Under the pieces are notes generated by a model that worked only from the letters and a program-made list of their open reading frames with translations, did no database searches and was not told where the DNA came from. Positions 7,264 through 15,819 of a DNA stretch of 64,000 nucleotides are shown in pieces (positions within the stretch are counted from its first letter, which is position 1; every line of letters starts with the position of its first letter). The position numbers and the translations under genes are program-made. Location of the stretch: the NCBI RefSeq assembly GCF_017815135.1, contig NZ_JAGJCF010000011.1:1-64000 (forward strand), in the 5' to 3' direction. Source of the DNA: Jiella mangrovi. Lineage in GTDB: Bacteria; Pseudomonadota; Alphaproteobacteria; Rhizobiales; Rhizobiaceae.

Positions 7264-10221
7264 TCAGCTCCTTTCGAAGCGTTCGAGGCGGTAGGGTTCG
7301 ACATTGAAACTCGCCGAACCATGGGTGACGAGTTCGCGGGTGAGGCGCGCGACGGCAGGCGCCAGCGTGTAGCCGTTGGAGGTCACGCAGTTGTAGAAGC
7401 CGGAGAGACCCGACGCCTCGCCGATGATCGGCGCGCCGTCGATATTGACGTTCATGCCGGCCCAGCTTCTGAGCACATGCAGGCCCGCGATCTGCGGCAC
7501 GACGCGCTGGGCGACCCACAGATTGCCCTCGATGCTGTCGAGCATCGTCGTGTTGAGGCGCTGATGCTCGGCATAGCGCGCCGGCCAGGCGCCGCCGATC
7601 AGAATGCCGCCGGTGGACAGCTGCTTCAGCGAGAGATGCCGGTCGGCATGGGCGACGAGCTGGCCGATCAGCTGAGGCGCGCGTTCGGTGGTGATCATCT
7701 GCAGCGGCGCGCTGTAGACCGGCACGTCGATGCCGACCATCGCGCCGATTTCCCGCGCCCAGGGGCCGGCGGCGTTGATCACCGTACCGGCGCGGATCGT
7801 CCCGCGCTGGGTGGTGATCGTCCAGGCAGTGCCGTCCCGCTCGATAGCCGTGACATTCGTGCCGCGCAATGACCTCGCGCCCGCGGCCTTCGCCGCCTCG
7901 AAGGTGCGATAGGTCGCCGTCAGCGGATTGATCTTGCCTTCCTCGGCCACGTATTCGGCACCGATCAGCTCCTCCGACAGGCCGGGCGCGAGATCCCGCA
8001 ATTCCGAGCGGCCGAGGATATGGGCGTCGATGCCGTGGCGGCGCTCGACCTCGGCCTTGGCCTTGAGGAACGCCATGCCGGCTTCGCTCTCGGCCACCAT
8101 CAGTCCGCCGGTGACGCGGATCTCGAAGTCGCCACCGCAGGCCTCGGCGATCTCCTGCCAGAGCTTCACGGCATAGGGGCCGAGCGGCAGCGTATCGGCG
8201 GCCGGGCCGCCGCCTGCCTCGGCCTTCTTGCCGAAATCGAAGGACAGCAGCTGAACGTGCAGGCTGCCGGCATTGGCGCCGGAGGCCTGAAGATTGACGT
8301 CGTCGCGCTCGATGACGAGGACGTCCTTGCCGGCTTTGGCGAATTCATAGGCCAAGCATGCGCCCACCACACCGCCGCCGATGACCGCGACCTCGGCTTC
8401 CATCGTGCCGAAGGGTTCGGCTTGCGGCGCCCGGCCGAGATTGGGTGAGCCGGCCCGCGCATGGCCGCCCCATTCCGGCTTCTGGCGGGCAAGGGCCGCG
8501 GCGGGAAACGGCTTGACCGGCAGGCGCGGGGCGAAGCCCTCGACCTCTCGCTTGCGCCCGGTCCGCTCCTCGATCAGCTTGGCTGTCGTCGCCGCGCAGT
8601 AGCGGGCCTGACAGCGGCCCATGCCGAGGCGCGTGCGCCGCTTCAACGTGCCGAGGCTGTCCCAACCCGCATCGATCTCGGACCGGATGCGGCCGAAGGT
8701 CAGGCCCTCGCAGCGGCAGAGGATCGTCTCGTCCGGGACGCCGGCCAGCGTGACGGGCGGCGCGGCGAACAGGTCCCAGAGTGCGGTCTGGAAGGAACGG
8801 GCTGTCTCAAGGTCGCGGCGAGCCCGATCAGCCGCGGCAGAACCTGCCGTACGCCCCAGTGTCCCGGCCGCATGGGAGCCGGCGATGGTGCCCATGGCCT
8901 CAGCGACCCGCGAGCCGGCGACAGCGGCGCCGTCGCCGACGGCATAGACGCCTGAGAGGCTGGTTTCACCACTCTCTGATATTTCGACGGCAGGCGTTCC
9001 GAGATGACGCGGATCATGAACTGTCCGGCAGCCGAGCGCCCGTGCGATCTCGCTCGACGCGACGAAGCCGTAGCCCAGGCATAGGGCGTCGGCCTGAAGT
9101 TCGGTCACGCGGCTCATGTCGGCCTCGTCGTCCGCGCCGAGCGGGGCGATGGCGACGCTTTCGAGCCGCCCATCGCCCTTCGCGCTGACGGCAGCGTGGC
9201 CCCAACGGATCGGCGTCCCGCTTTTCGCCAGGACCGCCCGGTATTTCCCGCCCTCAGCCAGAAGGTCCGGGGCGGCAAGGCCGGCTTTCGCAAGGCTTCG
9301 CCATTTGCCGAGGCCGGGACGCGGCGCCGCCTCGACGACGGCGACGACCGTGACCCCATGGGCCGCAAGGTCGGCCGCAAGCTGCAGGTTCAACGGCCCA
9401 TTGCCCGCGACGACGACGCGGCTTCCCGGCGAGACGCCATAGGCGCGCGACAGGGTCTGGCCGGCGCCGGTGGTCATGACGCCGGGCAGCGTCCAGCCAG
9501 GAATCGGATAAGGACGCTCATAGGCGCCGGTCGCAAAGATCAGCCGCTTCGGCCGATAGACGACCTCCCGGCCGCCGACCAATGTCAGCACCTCGTCGGG
9601 ACGAATGGCGCCCCAGACGAGAGCGCCCTGAACCAGAGTCACGCCTGCGTCCTCGAGAGCCTTGAAGCGCTCGGCGCCTCGGCGGAACTGCCGGTCCGGT
9701 TGCTCGGCCGCGCTCAGGGAGGGCGCGAGCGGCTTGTAATATTGACCGCCTGCCTGCGCGCGCTCGTCGATCACCGTCACCGAGGCGCCGGCTCGCCGGG
9801 CGGCAAGCGCTGCGGCCATGCCCGCCGGCCCCGCCCCGACGACGAGGATGTCGACGCCGACCTCCTCGCGCGGCGCTTCGTCCGGCAGGGCCGCCACAGG
9901 CGCCAGCCTGTCGTCTGGGGTTCCCGCAGGCTGGGACGACCGGACGGTCTCGCCGCCGGAAATCTTCGTCAGACAGGCGCGCTGACCGGCCTTGCCGTCC
10001 ACCGTCACCACGCAGTCGTAGCAGGCGCCCATCCCGCAATAGAGCCCGCGCCAGTTCTCGTCGCCCGGCGCACCAGCATCGAACTTGCGGATCGCCGCGA
10101 TGCCGTTTGCCGCCAGCGCAGCCGCGATCGTCTCCCCAGGCAGGGCGACAAGCTTCCGCCCGTCGAATGTGAACTCAACGGGGTTCGCTGCGGGCTGGAC
10201 GGTCTTGCGGTTGAGACGCAT
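7264..10221 (-). CDS. Fused 2Fe-2S/FAD amino-acid (hydroxyproline/sarcosine-type) dehydrogenase
   Basis: A 985-residue fusion of three usually separate subunits. Residues about 1-95 are a small 2Fe-2S ferredoxin domain with Cys62, 67, 70 and 83 (CGMGACYDC...C). Residues about 115-480 are an FAD/NAD-type oxidoreductase starting DILVVGAGPAGMAAA, followed by a BFD-like cluster domain (ILCRCEGLTFG...GMGRCQARYC). From about 610 comes a DAO-type FAD oxidase (VAVIGGGVVGACLAYEFAKA). This is the HcnA-B-C or D-hydroxyproline dehydrogenase alpha-beta-gamma set in one chain. With the DapA-family lyase and amino-acid transporter it points to oxidation of a cyclic or N-substituted amino acid to an imine. 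It heads the minus-strand operon. The exact substrate is inferred. Confidence 0.88.
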   Translation of the reverse strand: MRLNRKTVQPAANPVEFTFDGRKLVALPGETIAAALAANGIAAIRKFDAGAPGDENWRGLYCGMGACYDCVVTVDGKAGQRACLTKISGGETVRSSQPAGTPDDRLAPVAALPDEAPREEVGVDILVVGAGPAGMAAALAARRAGASVTVIDERAQAGGQYYKPLAPSLSAAEQPDRQFRRGAERFKALEDAGVTLVQGALVWGAIRPDEVLTLVGGREVVYRPKRLIFATGAYERPYPIPGWTLPGVMTTGAGQTLSRAYGVSPGSRVVVAGNGPLNLQLAADLAAHGVTVVAVVEAAPRPGLGKWRSLAKAGLAAPDLLAEGGKYRAVLAKSGTPIRWGHAAVSAKGDGRLESVAIAPLGADDEADMSRVTELQADALCLGYGFVASSEIARALGCRTVHDPRHLGTPAVEISESGETSLSGVYAVGDGAAVAGSRVAEAMGTIAGSHAAGTLGRTAGSAAADRARRDLETARSFQTALWDLFAAPPVTLAGVPDETILCRCEGLTFGRIRSEIDAGWDSLGTLKRRTRLGMGRCQARYCAATTAKLIEERTGRKREVEGFAPRLPVKPFPAAALARQKPEWGGHARAGSPNLGRAPQAEPFGTMEAEVAVIGGGVVGACLAYEFAKAGKDVLVIERDDVNLQASGANAGSLHVQLLSFDFGKKAEAGGGPAADTLPLGPYAVKLWQEIAEACGGDFEIRVTGGLMVAESEAGMAFLKAKAEVERRHGIDAHILGRSELRDLAPGLSEELIGAEYVAEEGKINPLTATYRTFEAAKAAGARSLRGTNVTAIERDGTAWTITTQRGTIRAGTVINAAGPWAREIGAMVGIDVPVYSAPLQMITTERAPQLIGQLVAHADRHLSLKQLSTGGILIGGAWPARYAEHQRLNTTMLDSIEGNLWVAQRVVPQIAGLHVLRSWAGMNVNIDGAPIIGEASGLSGFYNCVTSNGYTLAPAVARLTRELVTHGSASFNVEPYRLERFERS

Positions 10222-10278
10222 GGGCTCGGTATCGGATGGCTGTTGACGAGGGTGATACTACACGTTCTGGATTTTTTG

Positions 10279-10286
10279 TGTATACA
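10279..10286. promoter_or_regulatory. Palindrome TGTATACA in divergent promoter region
   Basis: The 117-base gap between the divergent oxidoreductase (start 10221) and lyase (start 10339) genes is AT-rich and contains the perfect palindrome TGTATACA. Short GTATAC-centred palindromes are a common form for GntR/FadR-family sites, so this is a candidate operator for the GntR gene at 4760-5464. No clear -35/-10 pair could be fixed. Confidence 0.4.
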
Positions 10287-10338
10287 GAGAAAATATTTTT
10301 GTTATGGTGCAAGCAATGAAAGCGATGAAAGACAGGCA

Positions 10339-11232
10339 ATGACCACAGCGAGGGGCACCTTCACAGTTCTGGTAACGCCGTTCACGGCCGATGGCTCGGC
10401 CGTCGATGCCGCGGCGCTCAGGCGTCTGGTCAACTGGCAGATCGAACAGGGCATCCACGGCCTCATCCCCCTAGGTAGCACGGGTGAATTCCTGTCCTGC
10501 TCGCGGGCCGAGCGGCAGGAAATCATCGAGATATGCGTTTCGGCCGCGGCGGGCCGGGTGCCGGTCTATATCGGCACCGGCGCGGAGGCGACGTTCGATG
10601 CGGTCGAGCTGTCGCGCGAGGCCGAGGCGATGGGCGCCGACGGCGTCATGATCATCCCGCCCTTCTATTCGGCCCCGACCGACGACGAGCTCTTCCAGCA
10701 CTACGCCAAGATCGGCGAGGCGATCTCGATCCCGATCATGGTCTACAACAATCCGGCGACGGCGAATGTCGATCTCGTCCCGCACATCGTCGACCGGCTG
10801 AGCCGGATCGACGCCGTCCGCTCGATCAAGGAATCGACCCTCGAGGTTACCCGCGTCCGCGACATCATCGATCTCTGCGGCGACCGGATCGACGTCTTCG
10901 CCGGCATCCTCGGTTACGAATCCTTCTGGCTCGGCGCCGTCGGCTGGGTGGCCGTGTGCTCCAATCTGATGCCGAAGGAATCGGCGAAGCTGTTCGAGCT
11001 CGTCGCGGACCACTCCGACAAGGACGCCGCGCTGGCGCTTTACAAGAAGATCCTGCCCGTCGTGCGCTGGGTCGGCGGACCCCGCTACGTCTCGGCCTCG
11101 AAGGCGGGGCTGGCAATGATGGGCCTTCCGGTGGGCGATCCGCGCGCGCCGCGCCTGCCGCTGCCCGCCGACCAGCAGGCGGAGCTGAAACAGACTCTCG
11201 CGAGCCTCGATCTCATCGGCAGTCTCGCCTGA
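10339..11232 (+). CDS. DapA-family (dihydrodipicolinate synthase/NAL superfamily) lyase or deaminase
   Basis: A 297-residue TIM-barrel Schiff-base enzyme. The family signature is clear: GSTGE at 46-50, Tyr136 in IMVYNNPAT, and Lys164 in RSIKES, the residue that forms the imine with the keto substrate. Members include DHDPS, N-acetylneuraminate lyase, keto-deoxy-sugar-acid enzymes and the 1-pyrroline-4-hydroxy-2-carboxylate deaminase of hydroxyproline catabolism. The last fits best here, because the divergent gene encodes a hydroxyproline-dehydrogenase-like fusion that would make such a pyrroline; this is inference. It is the first gene of the plus-strand operon, with AGACAGG just before the ATG. 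Confidence 0.85.
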   Translation: MTTARGTFTVLVTPFTADGSAVDAAALRRLVNWQIEQGIHGLIPLGSTGEFLSCSRAERQEIIEICVSAAAGRVPVYIGTGAEATFDAVELSREAEAMGADGVMIIPPFYSAPTDDELFQHYAKIGEAISIPIMVYNNPATANVDLVPHIVDRLSRIDAVRSIKESTLEVTRVRDIIDLCGDRIDVFAGILGYESFWLGAVGWVAVCSNLMPKESAKLFELVADHSDKDAALALYKKILPVVRWVGGPRYVSASKAGLAMMGLPVGDPRAPRLPLPADQQAELKQTLASLDLIGSLA

Positions 11233-11327
11233 CCATAAAGACGGGCGGCAACGCCCGCATCGCCGATCTCATACTGGGAATGAAACGCCGCCTAACCCCA
11301 CGCCCTTCGGGCCAACAGGAGACAAGC

Positions 11328-12170
11328 ATGATCAGACTTCACGACGCATTCCGCATCGCCGGCGGTCTTGCCGCCAGCCTTCTCGTCTCGGCCGCTCCGG
11401 CCCTGGCACAGGATTGTGAGCAGAAGGTTCCGGACTCGGCGCTGGTGTCGCCGGGCAAGCTGACCATGTCGACCAACCCGACCCTCCCGCCGATGCAGTT
11501 CGTCGATTCTTCGGGCCAGCTGAAGGGCATGCGCATCACGCTCGGTGACGAGATCGCCAAGCGGCTCTGCCTCGAGCCCGAATATGTCCGCATCGAGTTC
11601 TCGGCGATGATCCCGGGTCTTCAGGCTGGCCGCTGGGATGTCATCAACACCGGCATTTTCTGGAACCCAGAGCGCGCCGAGATGATGAAGATGGTCCCCT
11701 ACGAGCAGCAGGCGATTTCCATCTCTGCCCAGAAGGGCAATCCGGAAGGGATCTCGAAGGAAGAGGATCTCGCCGGCAAGACGGTCGGTGTCGAGATCGG
11801 CGGCTTCGAGGAAGCCAAGCTGAAGGCGCTCGACGAGAAGCTTCAGGGCGAAGGCCTCGAAGCGATGAACATCCGCACCTTCGACAATTTCGCCCTCGCC
11901 TACCAGGCGCTTGCCGCCGGCCAGACCGACGCTACCGTCAGCATCGATCCGACGGCCGCCGAATACGCCAATCGCGGCGATTTCGACCGGGCGATTTCCG
12001 GCCTCTTCCCGACCCCTGTCGCCCTGGCGATGCAGAACGAGGAGGTCGCCGACGCCGTGGTCGAGGCGCTGAACTCGATGATGGAAGACGGCAGCTACAA
12101 GACGCTGATGGACGAGTACGGCCTTCTCGCCAACACCGAGCCCTTCGCGCTGCGCGGCCCGAACGACTGA
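11328..12170 (+). CDS. Polar amino-acid ABC transporter, solute-binding protein
   Basis: A 280-residue periplasmic binding protein of the cluster 3 (HisJ/GlnH) type. A Sec signal peptide ends at about residue 27 (SAAPALA-Q). The mature part begins with the usual PGKLTMSTNPTLPPMQFVD strand and includes DLAGKTVGVEIGGF, the hinge-side motif of the family. AGGAG lies seven bases before the ATG. It is followed by a perfect hairpin at 12206-12235 and then the permease gene. It probably works with the permease at 12309 and the ATPase at 6532. Confidence 0.92.
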   Translation: MIRLHDAFRIAGGLAASLLVSAAPALAQDCEQKVPDSALVSPGKLTMSTNPTLPPMQFVDSSGQLKGMRITLGDEIAKRLCLEPEYVRIEFSAMIPGLQAGRWDVINTGIFWNPERAEMMKMVPYEQQAISISAQKGNPEGISKEEDLAGKTVGVEIGGFEEAKLKALDEKLQGEGLEAMNIRTFDNFALAYQALAAGQTDATVSIDPTAAEYANRGDFDRAISGLFPTPVALAMQNEEVADAVVEALNSMMEDGSYKTLMDEYGLLANTEPFALRGPND

Positions 12171-12205
12171 TCGGCCGAAGCACCGAAACCCTGATCTCGG
12201 ACCGG

Positions 12206-12235
12206 ATTGGCCGGGCGGTCTCACGCCCGGCCAAT
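12206..12235 (+). promoter_or_regulatory. Intra-operon hairpin after binding-protein gene
   Basis: A perfect 12-bp stem, ATTGGCCGGGCG and CGCCCGGCCAAT, with a 6-nt loop lies between the binding-protein and permease genes. No T run follows, so it is not a classical terminator. Such hairpins protect the 3' end of binding-protein mRNA or partly attenuate read-through, giving more binding protein than permease. Confidence 0.65.
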
Positions 12236-12308
12236 TCATAAAGCGCAGGCCTTCGCTGGAACCTGATCGGTGACGGCCTGCCCGCAACCTTCTTGCTTTG
12301 AGGCCTTC

Positions 12309-13007
12309 ATGGATATTCGCTGGAGCTGGACGGGATTTTTCGAATATCTCGTCAATCCGTTCATCCTCGGCGGTGCGCTGACGACGCTCTGGCTGACCCT
12401 GGCGGCGATTGCGGGTGGCCTCGTTCTCGGCTGTCTCCTCGCCATGATGCGGATGTCGTCGATCCGTCTCCTCACCTATCCGGCGCGCTTCTATATCTGG
12501 GTCTTCCGGGGAACGCCGCTCCTCGTTCAGCTGATCATCATCTATACGGGCCTGCCGCAGTTCGGCATCCGCATGGGGGTGATCGAGTCGGCCCTTCTCG
12601 GCCTGATCCTCAACGAGGCGGCCTATCTCTCCGAAATCGTTCGCGGCGGCATCCTCGGCGTTCCCGGCGGCCAGTGGAACGCCGCCCGTGCTCTCGGCTT
12701 CAAGCCGTCACAGGTGATGGCCTACGTGATCATGCCCCAGGCGACGCGGATCATCATTCCGGTCCTCGGCAACAGCGTGAACGGCCTTCTGAAGACCACC
12801 TCGGTTACCTCGGTCATCTCGATGGAAGAGCTCCTCCGGCGCACCCAGATGCTGATCCAAGAGAAGTTCCTGGTCCTCGAACTCTTCATCGTCGCGGCGA
12901 TCTATTACCTGATCATGACGACCGCCTGGCACTTCATCCAGATGCGCATCGAGGCACATTTCGGCCGTGCCTACTCCCGCAAGATGGAAGAGCAGGACGC
13001 GCGTTAG
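12309..13007 (+). CDS. Polar amino-acid ABC transporter, permease
   Basis: A 232-residue HisM/GlnP-type inner-membrane permease with about five hydrophobic segments. It carries the EAA loop near residue 130-150 (NAARALGFKPSQVMAYVIMP), which docks the ATPase, and the FRGTPLLVQ motif typical of the family. The ATG at 12309 is preceded by TTGAGG; an in-frame upstream start at 12270 gives a Cys-rich tail without sense. Only one permease is present, so it may act as a homodimer. The gene ends 41 bases before the convergent gamma-glutamyltransferase gene. Confidence 0.92.
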   Translation: MDIRWSWTGFFEYLVNPFILGGALTTLWLTLAAIAGGLVLGCLLAMMRMSSIRLLTYPARFYIWVFRGTPLLVQLIIIYTGLPQFGIRMGVIESALLGLILNEAAYLSEIVRGGILGVPGGQWNAARALGFKPSQVMAYVIMPQATRIIIPVLGNSVNGLLKTTSVTSVISMEELLRRTQMLIQEKFLVLELFIVAAIYYLIMTTAWHFIQMRIEAHFGRAYSRKMEEQDAR

Positions 13008-13048
13008 TAGACCGGCTCGGACAGCATGATGGTCCGGCTCAGCCCCGG

Positions 13049-14842
13049 CTACCTGGCGATCGCGTAAGCCTGCATCAGCCGCGGTGTCGCGGCCGCCCTC
13101 AGAAGGCCGTCCCTTTCACGAGCGACGGCGACAAGCCGACCGATGGTCCATTCCGGCGAGACTTCGAGATCGTGGCCACGGGCGCGAAGATCGTCGATCA
13201 CCTCGTTCCCGAAGCTCTCCTCGACGAGGAGATGACCGGGCTTGCGCGACCGCGGATAGAACGAACTCGGAAAATGCGTGGTATGGCTCATCGGGAGGTC
13301 GATCGCCTCCTGCAGGTTCAGACCATGGTGAACCGCCCGCAGGAAGAGGATGAGCTGCCACTGCTCCTGCTGGTCGCCGCCCGGCGAACCGAACGCCATG
13401 AAGGGCTTACCGTCGCGTGTCGTCAGCGTCGGTGTCAGCGTGGTGCGCGGACGTTTTCCGGGAGCAAGCGACGCCGGCAGGTCCGGCTCCAGCCAGAACA
13501 TCTGCGCCCGCGTGTTCTGCATGAACCCGAGCTCCGGGATCATCGGCGAGGATTGCAGCCAGCCGCCCGAAGGCATCGCCGCCATCATGTTTCCCCACCG
13601 GTCGACGGCATCGACGTGAACCGTGTCGCCGCGCCGCGCCGATTGCATGGCGGCGGTGGTCGGCTCGTTCACCTGCTTGGTGCCGGTGGCGTCGGACAGC
13701 CTCTCCAGCGTCGCCATCACCCGGTCGACCTGCGCCTCGTAGCCGGCAATGCGGCCGGGGCGAAGGTCGAAGGACGCCTTTGCGCCGATCAGCTTGCGGC
13801 GCTCGTCTGCATAGGCATCGGAGAGCAGCGTCTCGACCGGCACGTCGACGAAAGCGGGGTCGCCGTAATAGGCCTCGCGATCAGCGAAAGCGAGCTTCAT
13901 CGCCTCGGTGAGGAGATGGATGAGTTCGGCGCCTGCGGGCTTGGCCGCGCCGAGGTCGAAGCCTTTCAAGAGCGACAGGGTCTGCAGGAACACCGGCCCC
14001 TGCCCCCATGGCCCGATCTTGTTCACCGTCTGGCCGCCATAGTCATAGGTCAGCGGCGCCTCGAACGACGCTTCCCACCCGCCCATGTCGTCGGCGGTGA
14101 TGACTCCCTTGTGGCGAGTGCCGCTTTCGTCCATCGCCTCGGTCTTCGCCGCAAATTCGCCGATCGCCTCGGCGACGAAGCCTTTGTAGAAGGCATTCCG
14201 CGCCGCCTCGATCTGGCGCTCGCGGTCGGACCCCGCGGCCTCTGCTTCTTTGATGATACGCTGCCAGGTTCCGGCCAGCGCCTCGTTCTTCAAAAGGGAC
14301 CAGGGCTCGGGTGCAGAACCTCCGGGCAGGAAGGCGGCCGCACTCGTCGGCCATTCCTTCTCGAAGAAGGACTTCAGACCTTTGATCGTGTCGGAGACGC
14401 GCGGCAGAAGCGGATGCCCCTTTTCGGCGTAGTAGATCGCAGGCTCCAGCACGTCCCGAACGCTCATCGTGCCGTGGTCGCGCAGCAGGAGCATCCAGGC
14501 ATCGAAGGCGCCGGGAATGACGGCGGCGAGAAGGCCGTTGCCCGGAACCAGCGTCAGACCCTCGCTCTTGTAGTGCTCGATCGTGGCGCCTGCCGGTGCC
14601 GGGGCCTGGCCGCAGATCACCTCGGTCTTGCCGGTTTTCGCCGAGTGGAAGACGATCGGCACCTCGCCGCCGGGCCCGACGAGATGCGGCTCGACCACCT
14701 GCAGGACGAAGGCCGTCGCGATGCCCGCATCGAAGGCGTTGCCGCCACGCTCCAGCACGGACATGCCGACGGCGGTGGCGAGCCAGTGGGTCGAGGCGAC
14801 GGCGCCGAAGGTGCCGAGAAGCTCGGGACGGGTGGTGAACAT
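13049..14842 (-). CDS. Gamma-glutamyltransferase-family protein, no signal peptide
   Basis: A 597-residue Ntn-hydrolase. The family autocleaves before a Thr that becomes the nucleophile; here this is Thr407 in RRGDTVHVDAVD. The GSPGGDQQEQ loop near the C-terminus matches the substrate-binding GG motif. Unlike periplasmic Ggt, the N-terminus (MFTTRPELLGTFGAVAS) has no export signal, so it probably acts in the cytosol on imported gamma-glutamyl or N-acyl peptides. It is the last gene of the long minus-strand peptide-uptake run, 23 bases after a DppC-like gene. The ATG at 14842 is chosen because the upstream extension is an Arg-rich antisense-like tail. Confidence 0.88.
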   Translation of the reverse strand: MFTTRPELLGTFGAVASTHWLATAVGMSVLERGGNAFDAGIATAFVLQVVEPHLVGPGGEVPIVFHSAKTGKTEVICGQAPAPAGATIEHYKSEGLTLVPGNGLLAAVIPGAFDAWMLLLRDHGTMSVRDVLEPAIYYAEKGHPLLPRVSDTIKGLKSFFEKEWPTSAAAFLPGGSAPEPWSLLKNEALAGTWQRIIKEAEAAGSDRERQIEAARNAFYKGFVAEAIGEFAAKTEAMDESGTRHKGVITADDMGGWEASFEAPLTYDYGGQTVNKIGPWGQGPVFLQTLSLLKGFDLGAAKPAGAELIHLLTEAMKLAFADREAYYGDPAFVDVPVETLLSDAYADERRKLIGAKASFDLRPGRIAGYEAQVDRVMATLERLSDATGTKQVNEPTTAAMQSARRGDTVHVDAVDRWGNMMAAMPSGGWLQSSPMIPELGFMQNTRAQMFWLEPDLPASLAPGKRPRTTLTPTLTTRDGKPFMAFGSPGGDQQEQWQLILFLRAVHHGLNLQEAIDLPMSHTTHFPSSFYPRSRKPGHLLVEESFGNEVIDDLRARGHDLEVSPEWTIGRLVAVARERDGLLRAAATPRLMQAYAIAR

Positions 14843-14865
14843 GGTGAAGCCTTTCGAGGGTTTTT

Positions 14866-15819
14866 TCAGCTTTCGCGCGGATCGAGCGCGTCGCGCAGGC
14901 CGTCCCCGAGAAGATTGAAGCCGAGGACGAGAAGGAAGATGGCGGCGCCGGGAAAGATCGACATCCACGGTGCCTGGCCCATGAAGTTCTTGGCGGTGTT
15001 CAGCATCGAGCCCCAGGAGGGGTCCGGCGGCTGCTGACCGAGGCCAAGGAAGGAGAGGCTCGCCTCGGCGATGATCGCGGTGGCGATGGTCAGCGTCGCC
15101 TGGACGATCAGCGGCGGCAAGACGTTCGGAAAGACATAGCGGGCGACGATCCAGCGGTTCGGCAGGCCGATCGCCTCGGCGCCCTCGACGTAGTCTTCCG
15201 CCTTCACCGCCAGCGTCTGGGCGCGCGCCAGTCGCGCGAAGATCGGCGTCTGCGAAATGCCGATGGCGATCATCGCATTGGTCAGCGTCGGGCCGAGAAA
15301 GGCCGCGAGTGCGATGGCGAGAATGAGAAACGGAATCGACAGCATGGCGTCGGCGACGCGGCTGACGACCATGTCGACCCAGCCGCCGAAGAAGCCGGCA
15401 AAGAGCCCGAATGGCACGCCGATGACCGCGGCGATGGCGACCGAGACGACGCCAGCGAGAAGCGAAGCCCGAGCGCCATAGGCCATGCGCGAGAAGATGT
15501 CCCGCCCGAGTTCGTCTGTGCCGAAGAAATGCGCCAGCGACGGCGCCTTGCGGATGGCGAGAAAGCTCGTCTGGAGCGGGTCGTAGGGCGCGATCAGCGG
15601 CGCGAAGACCGCAAGCAGGACGAAGACGGCCACCACCACGCCGCCGACAATCGCCGCCCGGTTGGCAAGGAACTTGCCGACGGCACGATGACGCTTTTCG
15701 GGAAGCGGTTCATCCGTCGGGCCGATCTCGGGGATCTTCACGGTCTCGGGGCGCGCCGGAGCATCGGCGTCGGTGCGCGGAGCGACCTTTCCGGCCCGGG
15801 CCGCGGCGGTCTCGGTCAT
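14866..15819 (-). CDS. Peptide ABC transporter permease, DppC-like
   Basis: A 317-residue inner-membrane permease of the DppC/OppC type. A cytosolic tail of about 65 residues precedes the first membrane span (AAIVGGVVVAVFVLLAVFAP). The family hallmarks FGTDELGRDIFSR and the EAA-loop equivalent (VEGAEAIGLPNRWIVARYVFPN) are present, and it ends with FNLLGDGLRDALDPR. The ATG overlaps the stop of the DppB-like gene by one base (TGATG). It belongs to the first complete peptide transporter (14866-20490). Confidence 0.93.
   Translation of the reverse strand: MTETAAARAGKVAPRTDADAPARPETVKIPEIGPTDEPLPEKRHRAVGKFLANRAAIVGGVVVAVFVLLAVFAPLIAPYDPLQTSFLAIRKAPSLAHFFGTDELGRDIFSRMAYGARASLLAGVVSVAIAAVIGVPFGLFAGFFGGWVDMVVSRVADAMLSIPFLILAIALAAFLGPTLTNAMIAIGISQTPIFARLARAQTLAVKAEDYVEGAEAIGLPNRWIVARYVFPNVLPPLIVQATLTIATAIIAEASLSFLGLGQQPPDPSWGSMLNTAKNFMGQAPWMSIFPGAAIFLLVLGFNLLGDGLRDALDPRES

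Noticed and set aside
6448-7872. 474-residue plus-strand open frame
   Set aside because: It is antisense to the ABC ATPase and fused oxidoreductase genes and has no ribosome binding site or recognisable domain.
12674-15037. 787-residue plus-strand open frame
   Set aside because: It is antisense to the gamma-glutamyltransferase gene and overlaps the permease in another frame; the composition is Arg/His/Gly-rich with no fold signature.
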